Below are positions 1 to 7,723 of a stretch of 52,909 bases of DNA, one piece after another (position 1 is the first letter of the stretch; each line of letters opens with the position of its first letter). Both the position numbers and the translations under genes were made by a program. Under the pieces are notes generated by a model that ran no database searches, had not been told where the DNA came from, and saw nothing but the letters and a program-made list of their open reading frames with translations. The stretch comes from Verrucomicrobiota bacterium. GTDB lineage: Bacteria > Verrucomicrobiota > Lentisphaeria > JABSQK01 > JAJFLO01. The stretch lies in NCBI GenBank assembly GCA_021772615.1, contig JAJFLQ010000179.1:1-52909 (forward strand). Direction: 5' to 3'.

Positions 1-1215
1 CTTGGGCTCGACGTGGATTGGGTTCCGCGGTCGTCCGCTACGGTACCATGCGACAGATTTCATGCGCCCGGCATGGCATTCACGAACATGCCTGGTTTTG
101 TACATGCAGAGCGCCAATTGGCGGGGATGTTTCCCGAGCAGAGACAGGCATTACGCGAATATTTTTGCTGTGTTGATAGCCTCGACACACTCGCGACCCC
201 GCGGGCCGACGGCCTAGCTCCATCCGTGTATGTTATGGCGATTCCGGGAGGTGAGCGGACGGACGTTGCCGCACTCTCACAACAGGATATTTTCGATCAA
301 TTACGGATCCCGGCTGACTTGCAGGGAGTTCTGGCAGGTTACGCGTTGCAAATCGGCTTGCCCCCGGAACGTACGAGTTTTTCCGCCTCTGCAGCAGTGA
401 CTGCGGCCTTCCGCAGTGGCATGTGCATGCATGCATGTGCTAGTGCCGCAATGTACGGCCGCATTGCGGATTTCCTGCGATCACACGATGGCTGCCACAT
501 ACTGGACGGGAGCCGGCTCGTCAATCTGGCGGCTGTTGACAAGCGCATATCTGCGGCGCTTTTTTCCGACGCTATCGGTGTCACCAGTGATCAAACTGTG
601 ATGTTTGGTGCGTTTGCGGATGCCGAGGCGTTGGTCGATGCTGCACCGGCACGCGACGCCTGTCGCGTGGACCGGTCCGCAACAAGTTCGTGTACGGTTG
701 ACTTAACTCTTACAGGCGTCGATCTCGCAACGCAGGGATTCGACGGGGGCGACATCTGGCGCTATCCTGCTTCCGATATCAATGCCTGCTACCACCGGCA
801 GGTGACCCTTGGCAACTGTAATGATCCCGCGCTACTCATTACCGCACCGTCGACAACGGGTGCGACATCGAAGAGCCGCGGCAGGTCGAGCCGTTTAATC
901 GCCAGTACCTGGTGCAATTGGAGTTCTTCAAAACCGCGAGGCGGGACGGCCTCGAACCGTACCGCGACGTCAAGCAGCGCCTGGCCGATACTATTCTCGG
1001 TATACTCGAGTCCGAGTATATTCCCGGGCTACGTGATTTTTTTGATGCCATTCGTGTTGTCACTCCTATTTGGAATGACTCGGGTTTTTTCGGCCTCGGT
1101 GACAGCTGTTACGGGTTCGCTGTTGAATTGTGCGAGGCGCCGTCACGACCGTGCTCCTGGGGGCAATCTTAATCCTGTTGCTCCGGGCCCGGATACTTTA
1201 CTCCTTACGCCTTGA
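1..1215 (+). pseudogene. Frame-disrupted CrtI/retinol-saturase-like FAD oxidoreductase (5' end outside window)
   Basis: The reading frame enters from the left edge. It resembles the middle and C-terminal part of phytoene-desaturase / all-trans-retinol-saturase-type NAD(P)/FAD oxidoreductases: an LGLDVDWV segment, a 'G...iadfLRSHDG..ilDGSRLVNL' section like the family's substrate-side repeat, and a DPALLIT strand. Near 832-845 the protein-like sequence moves to another frame (HYRTVDNGCDIEEPRQ..., through ESEYIPGLRDFF, ending at 1172). The original frame again looks plausible at its end (GGNLNPVAPGPDTLLLTP, stop at 1215). Two compensating frame changes would restore one protein. Either the gene is decayed or the sequence has indel errors. 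The FAD-binding N terminus is not visible, so the substrate cannot be named. It precedes mlaE by 6 bases but need not belong to that operon. Confidence 0.5.
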
Positions 1216-1221
1216 TCACCT

Positions 1222-2361
1222 ATGCCTGATTCTTGTAACCTACCGCCGTCAATCGACACGCGAATGCGTGGCGATGCGCTTGTCGTCGCGTTCGCCGGCG
1301 ATTGGAAACTGGCAGCGGACGTGCCGCGTGTTGCTGCATTGTCACTGGAAGGATCAACGGGACAACCGACATCCATCGTGGTCGATACGGACAATCTTGG
1401 CGCATGGGACAGTGCACTGCTGGTGTATATTATCAACCTCCGTGATCGCTGTGCTGCGCTCAATATCGATCTGAACCTTGACGCGCTGCCGCCAAGCGCA
1501 GTGCGATTGCTAACATTGGCGGACGCCGTGCCGGAGAAGGCATCCGACTGTGAGCATTGCGACGATCCCAACGTCAGGGAACGCGTCGGTCAGTTTTGCC
1601 TCGCCATCTTCCGTGACGTTACCGAGATGCTGGCGTTTGTCGGCGAATGCACCGCTGCAATGCTGCGGTTATGTTGCGGCAAAGCCCGTATGCGGAGGCA
1701 GGATTTTCTCAATAGCATCCAGGACTGTGGTCCGCACGCCTTGCCGATCGTGACGCTGATCAGTTTTCTTGTCGGATTAATCATCGCCTTCCTCGGCGCC
1801 GTTGTGCTCAAACGGATGGCGGCCGAATTCTATGTGTCGTACATTGTCGGCTACGGTATCTTGCGCGAGATGGGCGCCCTAATGGTTGGGATCATCATGG
1901 CAGGCCGCACCGGGGCGGCCTTCGCCGCCGAAATCGGTAGCATGAAGGTGTCGGAAGAATTGGATGCGCTACGCACCCTTGGCATCTCGCCAATCGAGTT
2001 TGTGGTGCTGCCGCGGCTGACGGCGTTGGTGTTGATGATGCCATTGCTCACGTTGTATGCCGACCTCATTGGCGTTGGCGGCGGTTGGTTCATCGCTGTC
2101 GCGACGCTGGATATCTCGCATCATCAATTTTTCTCCGGTATGATCGATGTCGTCGGCATGGCCGACCTCGTCATGGGGCTGGTAAAAAGCGTTGTTTTCG
2201 GTGTCGTCGTGGCGTTTTCCGGGTGCCTGCGAGGGATGCATTGCGAGAACAGATCTGACGCTGTCGGCGCCGCCGCTACCCGTGCCGTCGTGACCAGCAT
2301 CACGCTCATCACAATCACCAACGCTCTGATAGACGGGATCGCTACGCTTTATGGTATCTGA
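1222..2361 (+). CDS. mlaE: MlaE-family ABC transporter permease with N-terminal STAS domain
   Basis: This is the inner-membrane permease of an Mla-type phospholipid transport system (379 aa). Residues about 1-115 form an acidic/hydrophobic STAS-like domain (DALVVAFAGDWKL, SIVVDTDNLGAWDSALLVYI). Residues about 150-379 are the MlaE/YrbE permease with five or so membrane spans and the family signature around EMGALMVG...GRTGAAFAAEIG followed by EELDALRTLGISP. In E. coli the STAS protein (MlaB) is separate; fusion to the permease is common in other phyla. The gene overlaps mlaF by 11 bases, implying coupled translation. No strong ribosome binding site precedes the ATG. It is the first gene of a four-gene operon. 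Family assignment is firm; the transported lipid and direction are inferred from the family. Confidence 0.93.
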   Translation: MPDSCNLPPSIDTRMRGDALVVAFAGDWKLAADVPRVAALSLEGSTGQPTSIVVDTDNLGAWDSALLVYIINLRDRCAALNIDLNLDALPPSAVRLLTLADAVPEKASDCEHCDDPNVRERVGQFCLAIFRDVTEMLAFVGECTAAMLRLCCGKARMRRQDFLNSIQDCGPHALPIVTLISFLVGLIIAFLGAVVLKRMAAEFYVSYIVGYGILREMGALMVGIIMAGRTGAAFAAEIGSMKVSEELDALRTLGISPIEFVVLPRLTALVLMMPLLTLYADLIGVGGGWFIAVATLDISHHQFFSGMIDVVGMADLVMGLVKSVVFGVVVAFSGCLRGMHCENRSDAVGAAATRAVVTSITLITITNALIDGIATLYGI

Positions 2362-3127
2362 GCCCTTCATTCCGGCTAATGATGGTGTCCTCATCACCGT
2401 CGAGGATCTGACGATGGCGTACGGCGCCCGCGTGATCATGCAGAACGTTTCATTTACCATCAACTATGGTGAGATCATGATTATCATGGGAGGCAGCGGT
2501 TGCGGAAAGAGCACGCTGCTCCGCCATATGATCGGATTGAAAATGCCGTACCGTGGCCGTATTCTTTTTGGCGTCGCGGACATCAGTCGGGTCGACGATG
2601 CTCAGCGAAGACGGTTGCTCGCGTCGTTTGGTGTGTTGTATCAGGGTGGCGCGCTTTGGAGTTCCATGACGCTCGAGGAAAACGTCGCCCTGCCGCTGGG
2701 CGAATTTACCGACCTGGATGCGCGGGCCATACGTGACCTGGTATCGTTGAAGCTTGCGCTCGTCGGATTGGATGGCTACCAGTCGTATTATCCCTCGGAG
2801 ATCAGCGGCGGCATGCGAAAACGTGCTGCGTTGGCACGCGCGATTGCGTTGGATCCCGAGATTTTGTTTTTTGATGAGCCCTCGGCAGGCCTGGATCCTG
2901 TGAGCTCACGCCGGCTCGATGACCTGATACTCGAGATACGTGATACGATGAATACAACGATTGTGGTCGTCACTCACGAATTGGCAAGTATCTTTGCGAT
3001 CAGCGACAATGCGGTGTACCTCGATGCGGTGACAAAGACGATGCTGGCGTGCGGCGACCCGCGTGATATGGCCAAGGACCCGCCGGATCCCAGGATCTAT
3101 GAATTTCTGACCAGAGGCGAAACATGA
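2351..3127 (+). CDS. mlaF: MlaF-like ABC transporter ATPase
   Basis: This is the ATPase that powers the MlaE permease (258 aa). It has Walker A GGSGCGKST at residues 47-55, a Q-loop in LYQGGALWSS, the signature SGGMRKRAALARA, Walker B ILFFDEPSAGLDP and a switch His in VVTHELAS. 'GGMRKR' with Met is characteristic of the Mce/Mla ATPase family. The start lies inside the end of mlaE and the stop overlaps the mlaD start (ATGA), so the three are translationally coupled. Confidence 0.95.
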   Translation: MVSEPFIPANDGVLITVEDLTMAYGARVIMQNVSFTINYGEIMIIMGGSGCGKSTLLRHMIGLKMPYRGRILFGVADISRVDDAQRRRLLASFGVLYQGGALWSSMTLEENVALPLGEFTDLDARAIRDLVSLKLALVGLDGYQSYYPSEISGGMRKRAALARAIALDPEILFFDEPSAGLDPVSSRRLDDLILEIRDTMNTTIVVVTHELASIFAISDNAVYLDAVTKTMLACGDPRDMAKDPPDPRIYEFLTRGET

Positions 3128-4290
3128 GTCGGCAGCCGAGCACAGCATTGATCGGGAGCTTCGTAATCGGGGCGGTGTGCCTGGCTATAGCTGGTCTGAT
3201 GTTCTTCGGCGCATGGCGTTTTTCCAAGGACAGCCGCAAGTATGTGTTGTTCTTTGACGAATCGGTGAACGGCCTCGAAGTGGGCGGTCGTGTGAAGTAT
3301 CGCGGCGTGCCGATCGGCACCGTCTATCGGATTTTAATTCGCCTTCCCGGCCAGCCGGACGGTTCAGCGCATGTGCCGGTGATCGTAAATATCAATACCG
3401 ACACACTTCGTGATCTGGGAGCGGCGAAGTTTGGTGCACACGGTGAAGATTCACTTGATCAGGCCGTCGAACGCGGGCTCCGCGCTCAACTCCGTCTCGA
3501 AAGCTTGATCACCGGGTTGTATTACGTTGAAGTCGACTTTCAGGACGCCTCGCAGCCGCCTGTTTTTATTCAGGCCGAACAGGCTGCCGAGTATCCGGAG
3601 ATCCCGACAACGCCCTCCGCGTTTGCTGCCTTGGGGCAAAGCCTCGACCAGATTATCGTTGCAATCGGCTCCGCGGGCATCGATAAACTGGTGGGTGATG
3701 CAGTTGAGATCATCGACCAGATCAACATAAAATTGATTGAATTCGATGTGATTGAGATCTCTGTAAAAATTACAGATGCGCTTGATGCGATTGAAGCGCG
3801 ATTCAACGATCGCAGGCTGGACGACGCCGTCGAGAAACTCAATGTGAACCTTGACCTGCTCAATGCGCGCATGTCGGATCGACGAATCGATGACGCCATA
3901 GCTGGACTCAATACGACTCTCGAGGCTATTCGTGCCCGCATTGCGGACCCGACACTCGACAAAGCAGTCGCCGAAGCTGAAGCATCGCTGCGAGGTTTGA
4001 ATGCTCTGATCGGCCAGGCCAATACCGAATTCCGACCGGTGGTAGGCGATATCCGGGATGTCATTGGCGATGCGCAGCGTGCTGTAAACGGTTTTCAACG
4101 TACGCTGGAGCAACTCGGAAATACCAACGACACGGTACAGGAATTGATTTCACCCGAATCCACGGTTCGTTATCGCCTGGAGCGCGCCTTAAGTGAATTC
4201 GCATCGGCGGCGGAGGCGATGCGTAATCTTGCCGAGATGCTGGAACGCCATCCGCAGTCACTTCTCACAGGCAAGGCCGGGTCGCAATGA
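3124..4290 (+). CDS. mlaD: MlaD/MCE-domain periplasmic substrate-binding protein
   Basis: This MCE-domain protein (388 aa) is anchored by one N-terminal membrane helix (residues about 9-29). The MCE domain at about 38-120 includes VNGLEVGGRVKYRGVPIGTV, the usual core. The remaining ~240 residues are a long helical region with three roughly 33-residue repeats (RRLDDAVEKLN..., RRIDDAIAGLN..., PTLDKAVAEAE...), suggesting a coiled tube or stalk that spans the periplasm. This is longer than E. coli MlaD (about 180 aa) and more like PqiB-style or actinobacterial Mce proteins. The start overlaps the mlaF stop by four bases, with GAGG upstream as ribosome binding site. It would shuttle lipids between the permease and the outer membrane together with the downstream lipoprotein. 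Confidence 0.92.
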   Translation: MSRQPSTALIGSFVIGAVCLAIAGLMFFGAWRFSKDSRKYVLFFDESVNGLEVGGRVKYRGVPIGTVYRILIRLPGQPDGSAHVPVIVNINTDTLRDLGAAKFGAHGEDSLDQAVERGLRAQLRLESLITGLYYVEVDFQDASQPPVFIQAEQAAEYPEIPTTPSAFAALGQSLDQIIVAIGSAGIDKLVGDAVEIIDQINIKLIEFDVIEISVKITDALDAIEARFNDRRLDDAVEKLNVNLDLLNARMSDRRIDDAIAGLNTTLEAIRARIADPTLDKAVAEAEASLRGLNALIGQANTEFRPVVGDIRDVIGDAQRAVNGFQRTLEQLGNTNDTVQELISPESTVRYRLERALSEFASAAEAMRNLAEMLERHPQSLLTGKAGSQ

Positions 4291-4931
4291 TTTTGCAAGA
4301 CAGCAAACGTGCGTGCGGCCATCGCCGCGGTGTATTCACGGTACTGGCGTTTCGTGCGATGCAGGTCGCCGCGCCTGTCATCCTGTTTTCGGGCTGTGTC
4401 CGACTGACGCCGCAACCTGATCAAACGCGCTTTTTTATTCTCAAGAGCGCCGCTCCCGTTACCGCGGATGGCAACGGTCTTCGTGTCGGTCTCGCTCGGA
4501 TCGGCGTGCCGTCCTACCTTGCGTCAGGCAAGATAGCGATACGCAATGGGATGCACGAGGTGACGTTCTCCGAGATGAATCGATGGACGGAGGCGTTGAA
4601 CGTGCTGATTGAGGAGGTTGTGGCGGACAACCTGGCATCGCGTTCCGGTATCGGCAGTGTACAGGCATATCCGTGGCAGCGGCCGCGTGAACTGGACCGA
4701 ATCGTGGACATACACATTCAGGAATTTGGCGGGCGGGATTCGGGGGATGTTGTGCTGATCGGGATGTGGACCATAGCCACGGCCGACAGAACGCTGCTAC
4801 GTCGTGCGGATTTCGACCTCAAGCGGTCATGGACACGTGGTAATTACGAGACGCTCACGGCCGCCATGAACGGGCTTGCCAATCAGCTCTGCGACGCTGT
4901 TGCAGCGGAGTTGGCGATCGCGGCAGACTAA
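4287..4931 (+). CDS. PqiC/ABC-type transport auxiliary lipoprotein
   Basis: This predicted outer-membrane lipoprotein (214 aa) has a hydrophobic leader and lipobox ILFSGC with Cys37, preceded by an unusually long, Arg-rich start region; Met25 is a possible alternative start. The body (RVGLARIGVPSYLASGKIAIRNG, FSEMNRWTEALN) matches the PqiC / 'ABC-type transport auxiliary lipoprotein' family that sits at the end of many mlaEFD-type operons. It overlaps mlaD by four bases. By family analogy it docks the MCE protein to the outer membrane. Confidence 0.85.
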   Translation: MILQDSKRACGHRRGVFTVLAFRAMQVAAPVILFSGCVRLTPQPDQTRFFILKSAAPVTADGNGLRVGLARIGVPSYLASGKIAIRNGMHEVTFSEMNRWTEALNVLIEEVVADNLASRSGIGSVQAYPWQRPRELDRIVDIHIQEFGGRDSGDVVLIGMWTIATADRTLLRRADFDLKRSWTRGNYETLTAAMNGLANQLCDAVAAELAIAAD

Positions 4932-5045
4932 CAGCCGGTTGGACAACTGTAGCATGCACACATAGGCGCTGCGTCAGCCAATGCGCGATTTGTGTGAGTA
5001 CCGCCCGGTTAGCCGGAAGCTTCCACCCAGGCTTTAGGGCACAAT

Positions 5046-5069
5046 GCTAATGAGCTTAAGCTCATTAGC
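5046..5069. other. 24-bp perfect palindrome between convergent genes
   Basis: Positions 5046-5069 form an uninterrupted perfect palindrome with half-site GCTAATGAGCTT. It lies in the 271-base gap between the end of the Mla operon and the end of EF-G, which converge here. It may be a cruciform/hairpin that ends transcription from both sides, but it has no T tract and no loop; a dimeric protein site is the alternative. Confidence 0.6.
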
Positions 5070-5124
5070 GACTTCCGCGATCCAAGCGATCCTCAAACAC
5101 CGTAACTCGGTAAGAGCTTTCTTG

Positions 5125-5153
5125 AAAAATCATCCGCAACATTTTCGTGTTGC
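5125..5153 (-). terminator. Weak intrinsic terminator after EF-G
   Basis: On the minus strand, GCAACA-cgaaaa-TGTTGC (5153-5136) is a six-base-pair hairpin followed by GGATGATTTTT. It starts 50 bases after the EF-G stop codon. The stem is short and the T tract is offset, so it is a weak candidate. Confidence 0.4.
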
Positions 5154-5202
5154 ACCCGGAACCGGTCGAGCACGATAGGCGCCGGCACCTTGCTGTCCGG
5201 AA

Positions 5203-7284
5203 TCAGTTCTTCCGCGCCTTTTCAAACTCTTTTATCAACGAATCGCTCAACGCCTTTGGGGTTGGTGCATAGCGGCAGAATTCCATTGTGAATTCGCCTT
5301 TCCCCTGCGTCACCGAACGAAGATCGCCAACGTAGCCAAACATTTCTGACAACGGCACTTCTGCAGTTACGGTACAGAACTTGTCCGCGTCTACGGTGCC
5401 CACGATCATGCCGCGACGCGAGCTGAGGTTGCCAATTACCGTACCTTGAAATTCGGTCGGAATCTGCACCTCAACTGTCATGATAGGTTCCAGAATCACC
5501 GGATTGGCCTTTGCGTAGGCTTGGCGGAAGCCGCCGATCGCTGCTTGACTGAACGCCATGTCGCTTGAGTCGACCGCGTGTGATGCACCGTCGCGCAGCG
5601 TCATCTTTACGCCGACAATGGGAAAACCGATCAAGGACCCTTTTTTCATGCACTTCTGGAATCCTTTGTCTACGCTGGGGATGTAGTCTTTCGGGATATT
5701 GCCGCCCTTAATCTGATTCTCAAATTCATAGCCGTTGGTATCTGCCGGCTCCATTGCGCCTACAACGCGCCCGTACTGGCCCGATCCGCCGGTCTGCTTC
5801 TTGTGTGTGTAGTCGAATTCGGAAACGGTGGTGATGGTCTCGCGATAGGCAACCTGCGGCTTACCCATCTCCAGCTCCACCCGATACTCTCGCCGTAGGC
5901 GCTCGAGATAGACTTCCAGGTGCAACTCTCCCATGCCTGACAGGATTGTCTCAGAACTTTCCTCGTCGTAGCGAACCTGGAACGTCGGATCCTCTTTCAT
6001 GAACCTATTCAGTCCTTTGGACAGATTCTTCGACGATTCCTTGCTGAGCGTCTCGATCTTCACATCGATTACGGGTTCCGGCACGTACATCGATGTCATA
6101 TTGACGCGCAGTGAACCGTCCGTGAATGTCGTACCGGAGGCGCAATCGATTCCGAACACCGCGACGATGTCGCCCGCTTCGGCGCGTTCAATTTCTTCGG
6201 TTTCACTGGCGTTCATACGGATGAGACGACCCACGTTGTGCCTCTTGCCATTGGTCATATTGATCATCTTCAACCCCTTTTCCAGGGTGCCCTGATAGAC
6301 GCGCATATACGTCAGCTGTCCGTACGCGCCGTCTTCAAGCTTGAACGTGTAGCCCACAAACGCCGCGTCTTTGTCTGACACCAGCGAAACCTCGGCCTCA
6401 TCATTATCCAGGTCCAGCGCGATATTTGTTACCTCTTCCGGAGCGGGAAGATACAGCGCCACCGCGTCGAGCAGTTTCTGTACACCGACGTTTTTATACG
6501 CAGATCCCATCAGCACCGGCGTGAGTTCCAGCGCAATTGTTGCCTTGCGAATGGTATCGTGGAGCAGCGATGCTGGAATCTCCTGCTCCTCAAGTATACG
6601 TTCCATCAACTCTTCGGAAAACATCGAGACAGCGTCAAGAAGTACATCGCGCTTTCCGAGAACCTCTGTCTGCATCGCGTCGGGTATGGGAATTTCCGTC
6701 AGCACCTCGCCATTCTCGCCATCGAATCTGTACGCCTTCATCTCGACAATATCTACCACGCCCGTGAGATTATGCTCCAGCCCGATCGGGCATTGAAGAG
6801 CTATGGCATTGTGTCCCAGTTTCTCCCTCAGCTGGGTCACGATGCGGTCGGGGTTGGCGCCGGTGCGATCGAGTTTGTTTACAAACGCGAGGCGCGGCAC
6901 GTTGTAGCGTTTCATCTGACGGTCGACGGTAATTGACTGCGACTGCACGCCTGCGACGCCGCAGAGGACAAGGACCGAGCCGTCGAGCACACGAAGCGAC
7001 CGCTCCACCTCAATCGTGAAGTCAACGTGGCCGGGTGTGTCGATAATATTAATCACGTGATCGTGCCAATGGCACTGTGTGCAAGCGGATGTAATCGTGA
7101 TGCCTTTTTCGCGCTCCAACTCCATATGATCCATTTTCGCGCCGACGCCGTCCTTGCCGCGAACTTCGTGAATGGCGTGAATCTTACCGGTATAAAACAG
7201 GATCCTCTCCGTGAGGGTAGTCTTACCAGAGTCAATGTGGGCGCTTATCCCGATATTCCGTAGATTTGTTGTACCGGTCGACAT
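5203..7284 (-). CDS. fusA: Translation elongation factor G, mitochondrial-EFG1/spdEFG1-like
   Basis: This is the GTPase that moves tRNA and mRNA through the ribosome (693 aa from the chosen start). It has G1 AHIDSGKTT, switch region MELEREKGITI, G3 DTPGHVDF and G4 NKLDR, followed by EF-G domains II-V. The stretch KIHAIHEVRGKDGVGAKMD and SITVDRQMKRYNVP are typical of mitochondrial EFG1 and bacterial spdEFG1, not of ordinary EF-G or tetracycline-protection proteins. The ATG at 7284 has GGAG six bases upstream; an in-frame ATG at 7296 without such a site is the alternative. It stands alone rather than in the str operon, fitting lineages with split EF-G functions. A separate recycling EFG2 would be expected elsewhere in the genome. 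Confidence 0.93.
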   Translation of the reverse strand: MSTGTTNLRNIGISAHIDSGKTTLTERILFYTGKIHAIHEVRGKDGVGAKMDHMELEREKGITITSACTQCHWHDHVINIIDTPGHVDFTIEVERSLRVLDGSVLVLCGVAGVQSQSITVDRQMKRYNVPRLAFVNKLDRTGANPDRIVTQLREKLGHNAIALQCPIGLEHNLTGVVDIVEMKAYRFDGENGEVLTEIPIPDAMQTEVLGKRDVLLDAVSMFSEELMERILEEQEIPASLLHDTIRKATIALELTPVLMGSAYKNVGVQKLLDAVALYLPAPEEVTNIALDLDNDEAEVSLVSDKDAAFVGYTFKLEDGAYGQLTYMRVYQGTLEKGLKMINMTNGKRHNVGRLIRMNASETEEIERAEAGDIVAVFGIDCASGTTFTDGSLRVNMTSMYVPEPVIDVKIETLSKESSKNLSKGLNRFMKEDPTFQVRYDEESSETILSGMGELHLEVYLERLRREYRVELEMGKPQVAYRETITTVSEFDYTHKKQTGGSGQYGRVVGAMEPADTNGYEFENQIKGGNIPKDYIPSVDKGFQKCMKKGSLIGFPIVGVKMTLRDGASHAVDSSDMAFSQAAIGGFRQAYAKANPVILEPIMTVEVQIPTEFQGTVIGNLSSRRGMIVGTVDADKFCTVTAEVPLSEMFGYVGDLRSVTQGKGEFTMEFCRYAPTPKALSDSLIKEFEKARKN

Positions 7285-7338
7285 GGCTATCTCCATTCAG
7301 GTTCACGACATGTGTAAATCATAGGGCGAAAGGTGCGT

Positions 7339-7366
7339 AGTATACTGGGTGTGAATGGTAACGCAA
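7339..7366 (-). promoter_or_regulatory. Putative sigma70 promoter of EF-G
   Basis: On the minus strand TTGCGT (7366-7361), a 16-base spacer and TATACT (7344-7339). Transcription would start near 7332, giving a leader of about 45 bases before the ATG at 7284. Confidence 0.5.
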
Positions 7367-7433
7367 TATGGATTTTGAAAGTATTCTTAGAAAATACTAT
7401 TCCAATAGTTGGGATTGCGGGTGCCTCTGTGTG

Positions 7434-7463
7434 TTGATTAATCCATATGAGTTTTGTTATAAT
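7434..7463 (+). promoter_or_regulatory. Putative sigma70 promoter upstream of CHASE2 kinase
   Basis: TTGATT (7434-7439), 18-base spacer, TATAAT (7458-7463, a perfect -10). The gene starts 260 bases further on, so the leader would be long. Confidence 0.45.
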
Positions 7464-7723
7464 GCGTTTATGATTCTTTCTCGGTCTCGGTAGGTGGTGT
7501 ATCCCGGCCGTGCTATTTTTGCGCGGGCATAGACATTGTCGTGCGAATACCGTACGACGGCTGCGCACGGCGGCAATGCGGTGTGTGAATTTTCTGCATC
7601 CCCGCCGACTCCGTGTGTGTCCCGGAAACGCGTTGCTATACTGTCACCGACCCATTAAATTAATCACGTACCGTCTGCTGTGACCCATTTCTTTCTAATG
7701 TCAATGCCACAACGCCGCTGCCA

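Larger units (their letters stand above)
7285..7723. other. Divergent intergenic region, EF-G / CHASE2 kinase
   Basis: This 439-base AT-richer region holds one plausible sigma70 promoter in each direction (listed separately) and an imperfect dyad GTATT...AATAC around 7381-7397. I see no credible small gene in it. Confidence 0.5.

Noticed and set aside
3451..4113. 220-codon open frame on the minus strand inside mlaD
   Set aside because: The plus-strand MCE protein with its repeats explains the region; the antisense frame mirrors its codon pattern.
5203..7284. Tetracycline-resistance ribosomal protection protein
   Set aside because: Sequence follows EF-G of the EFG1 type throughout domains I-V, without Tet(M)-type features.
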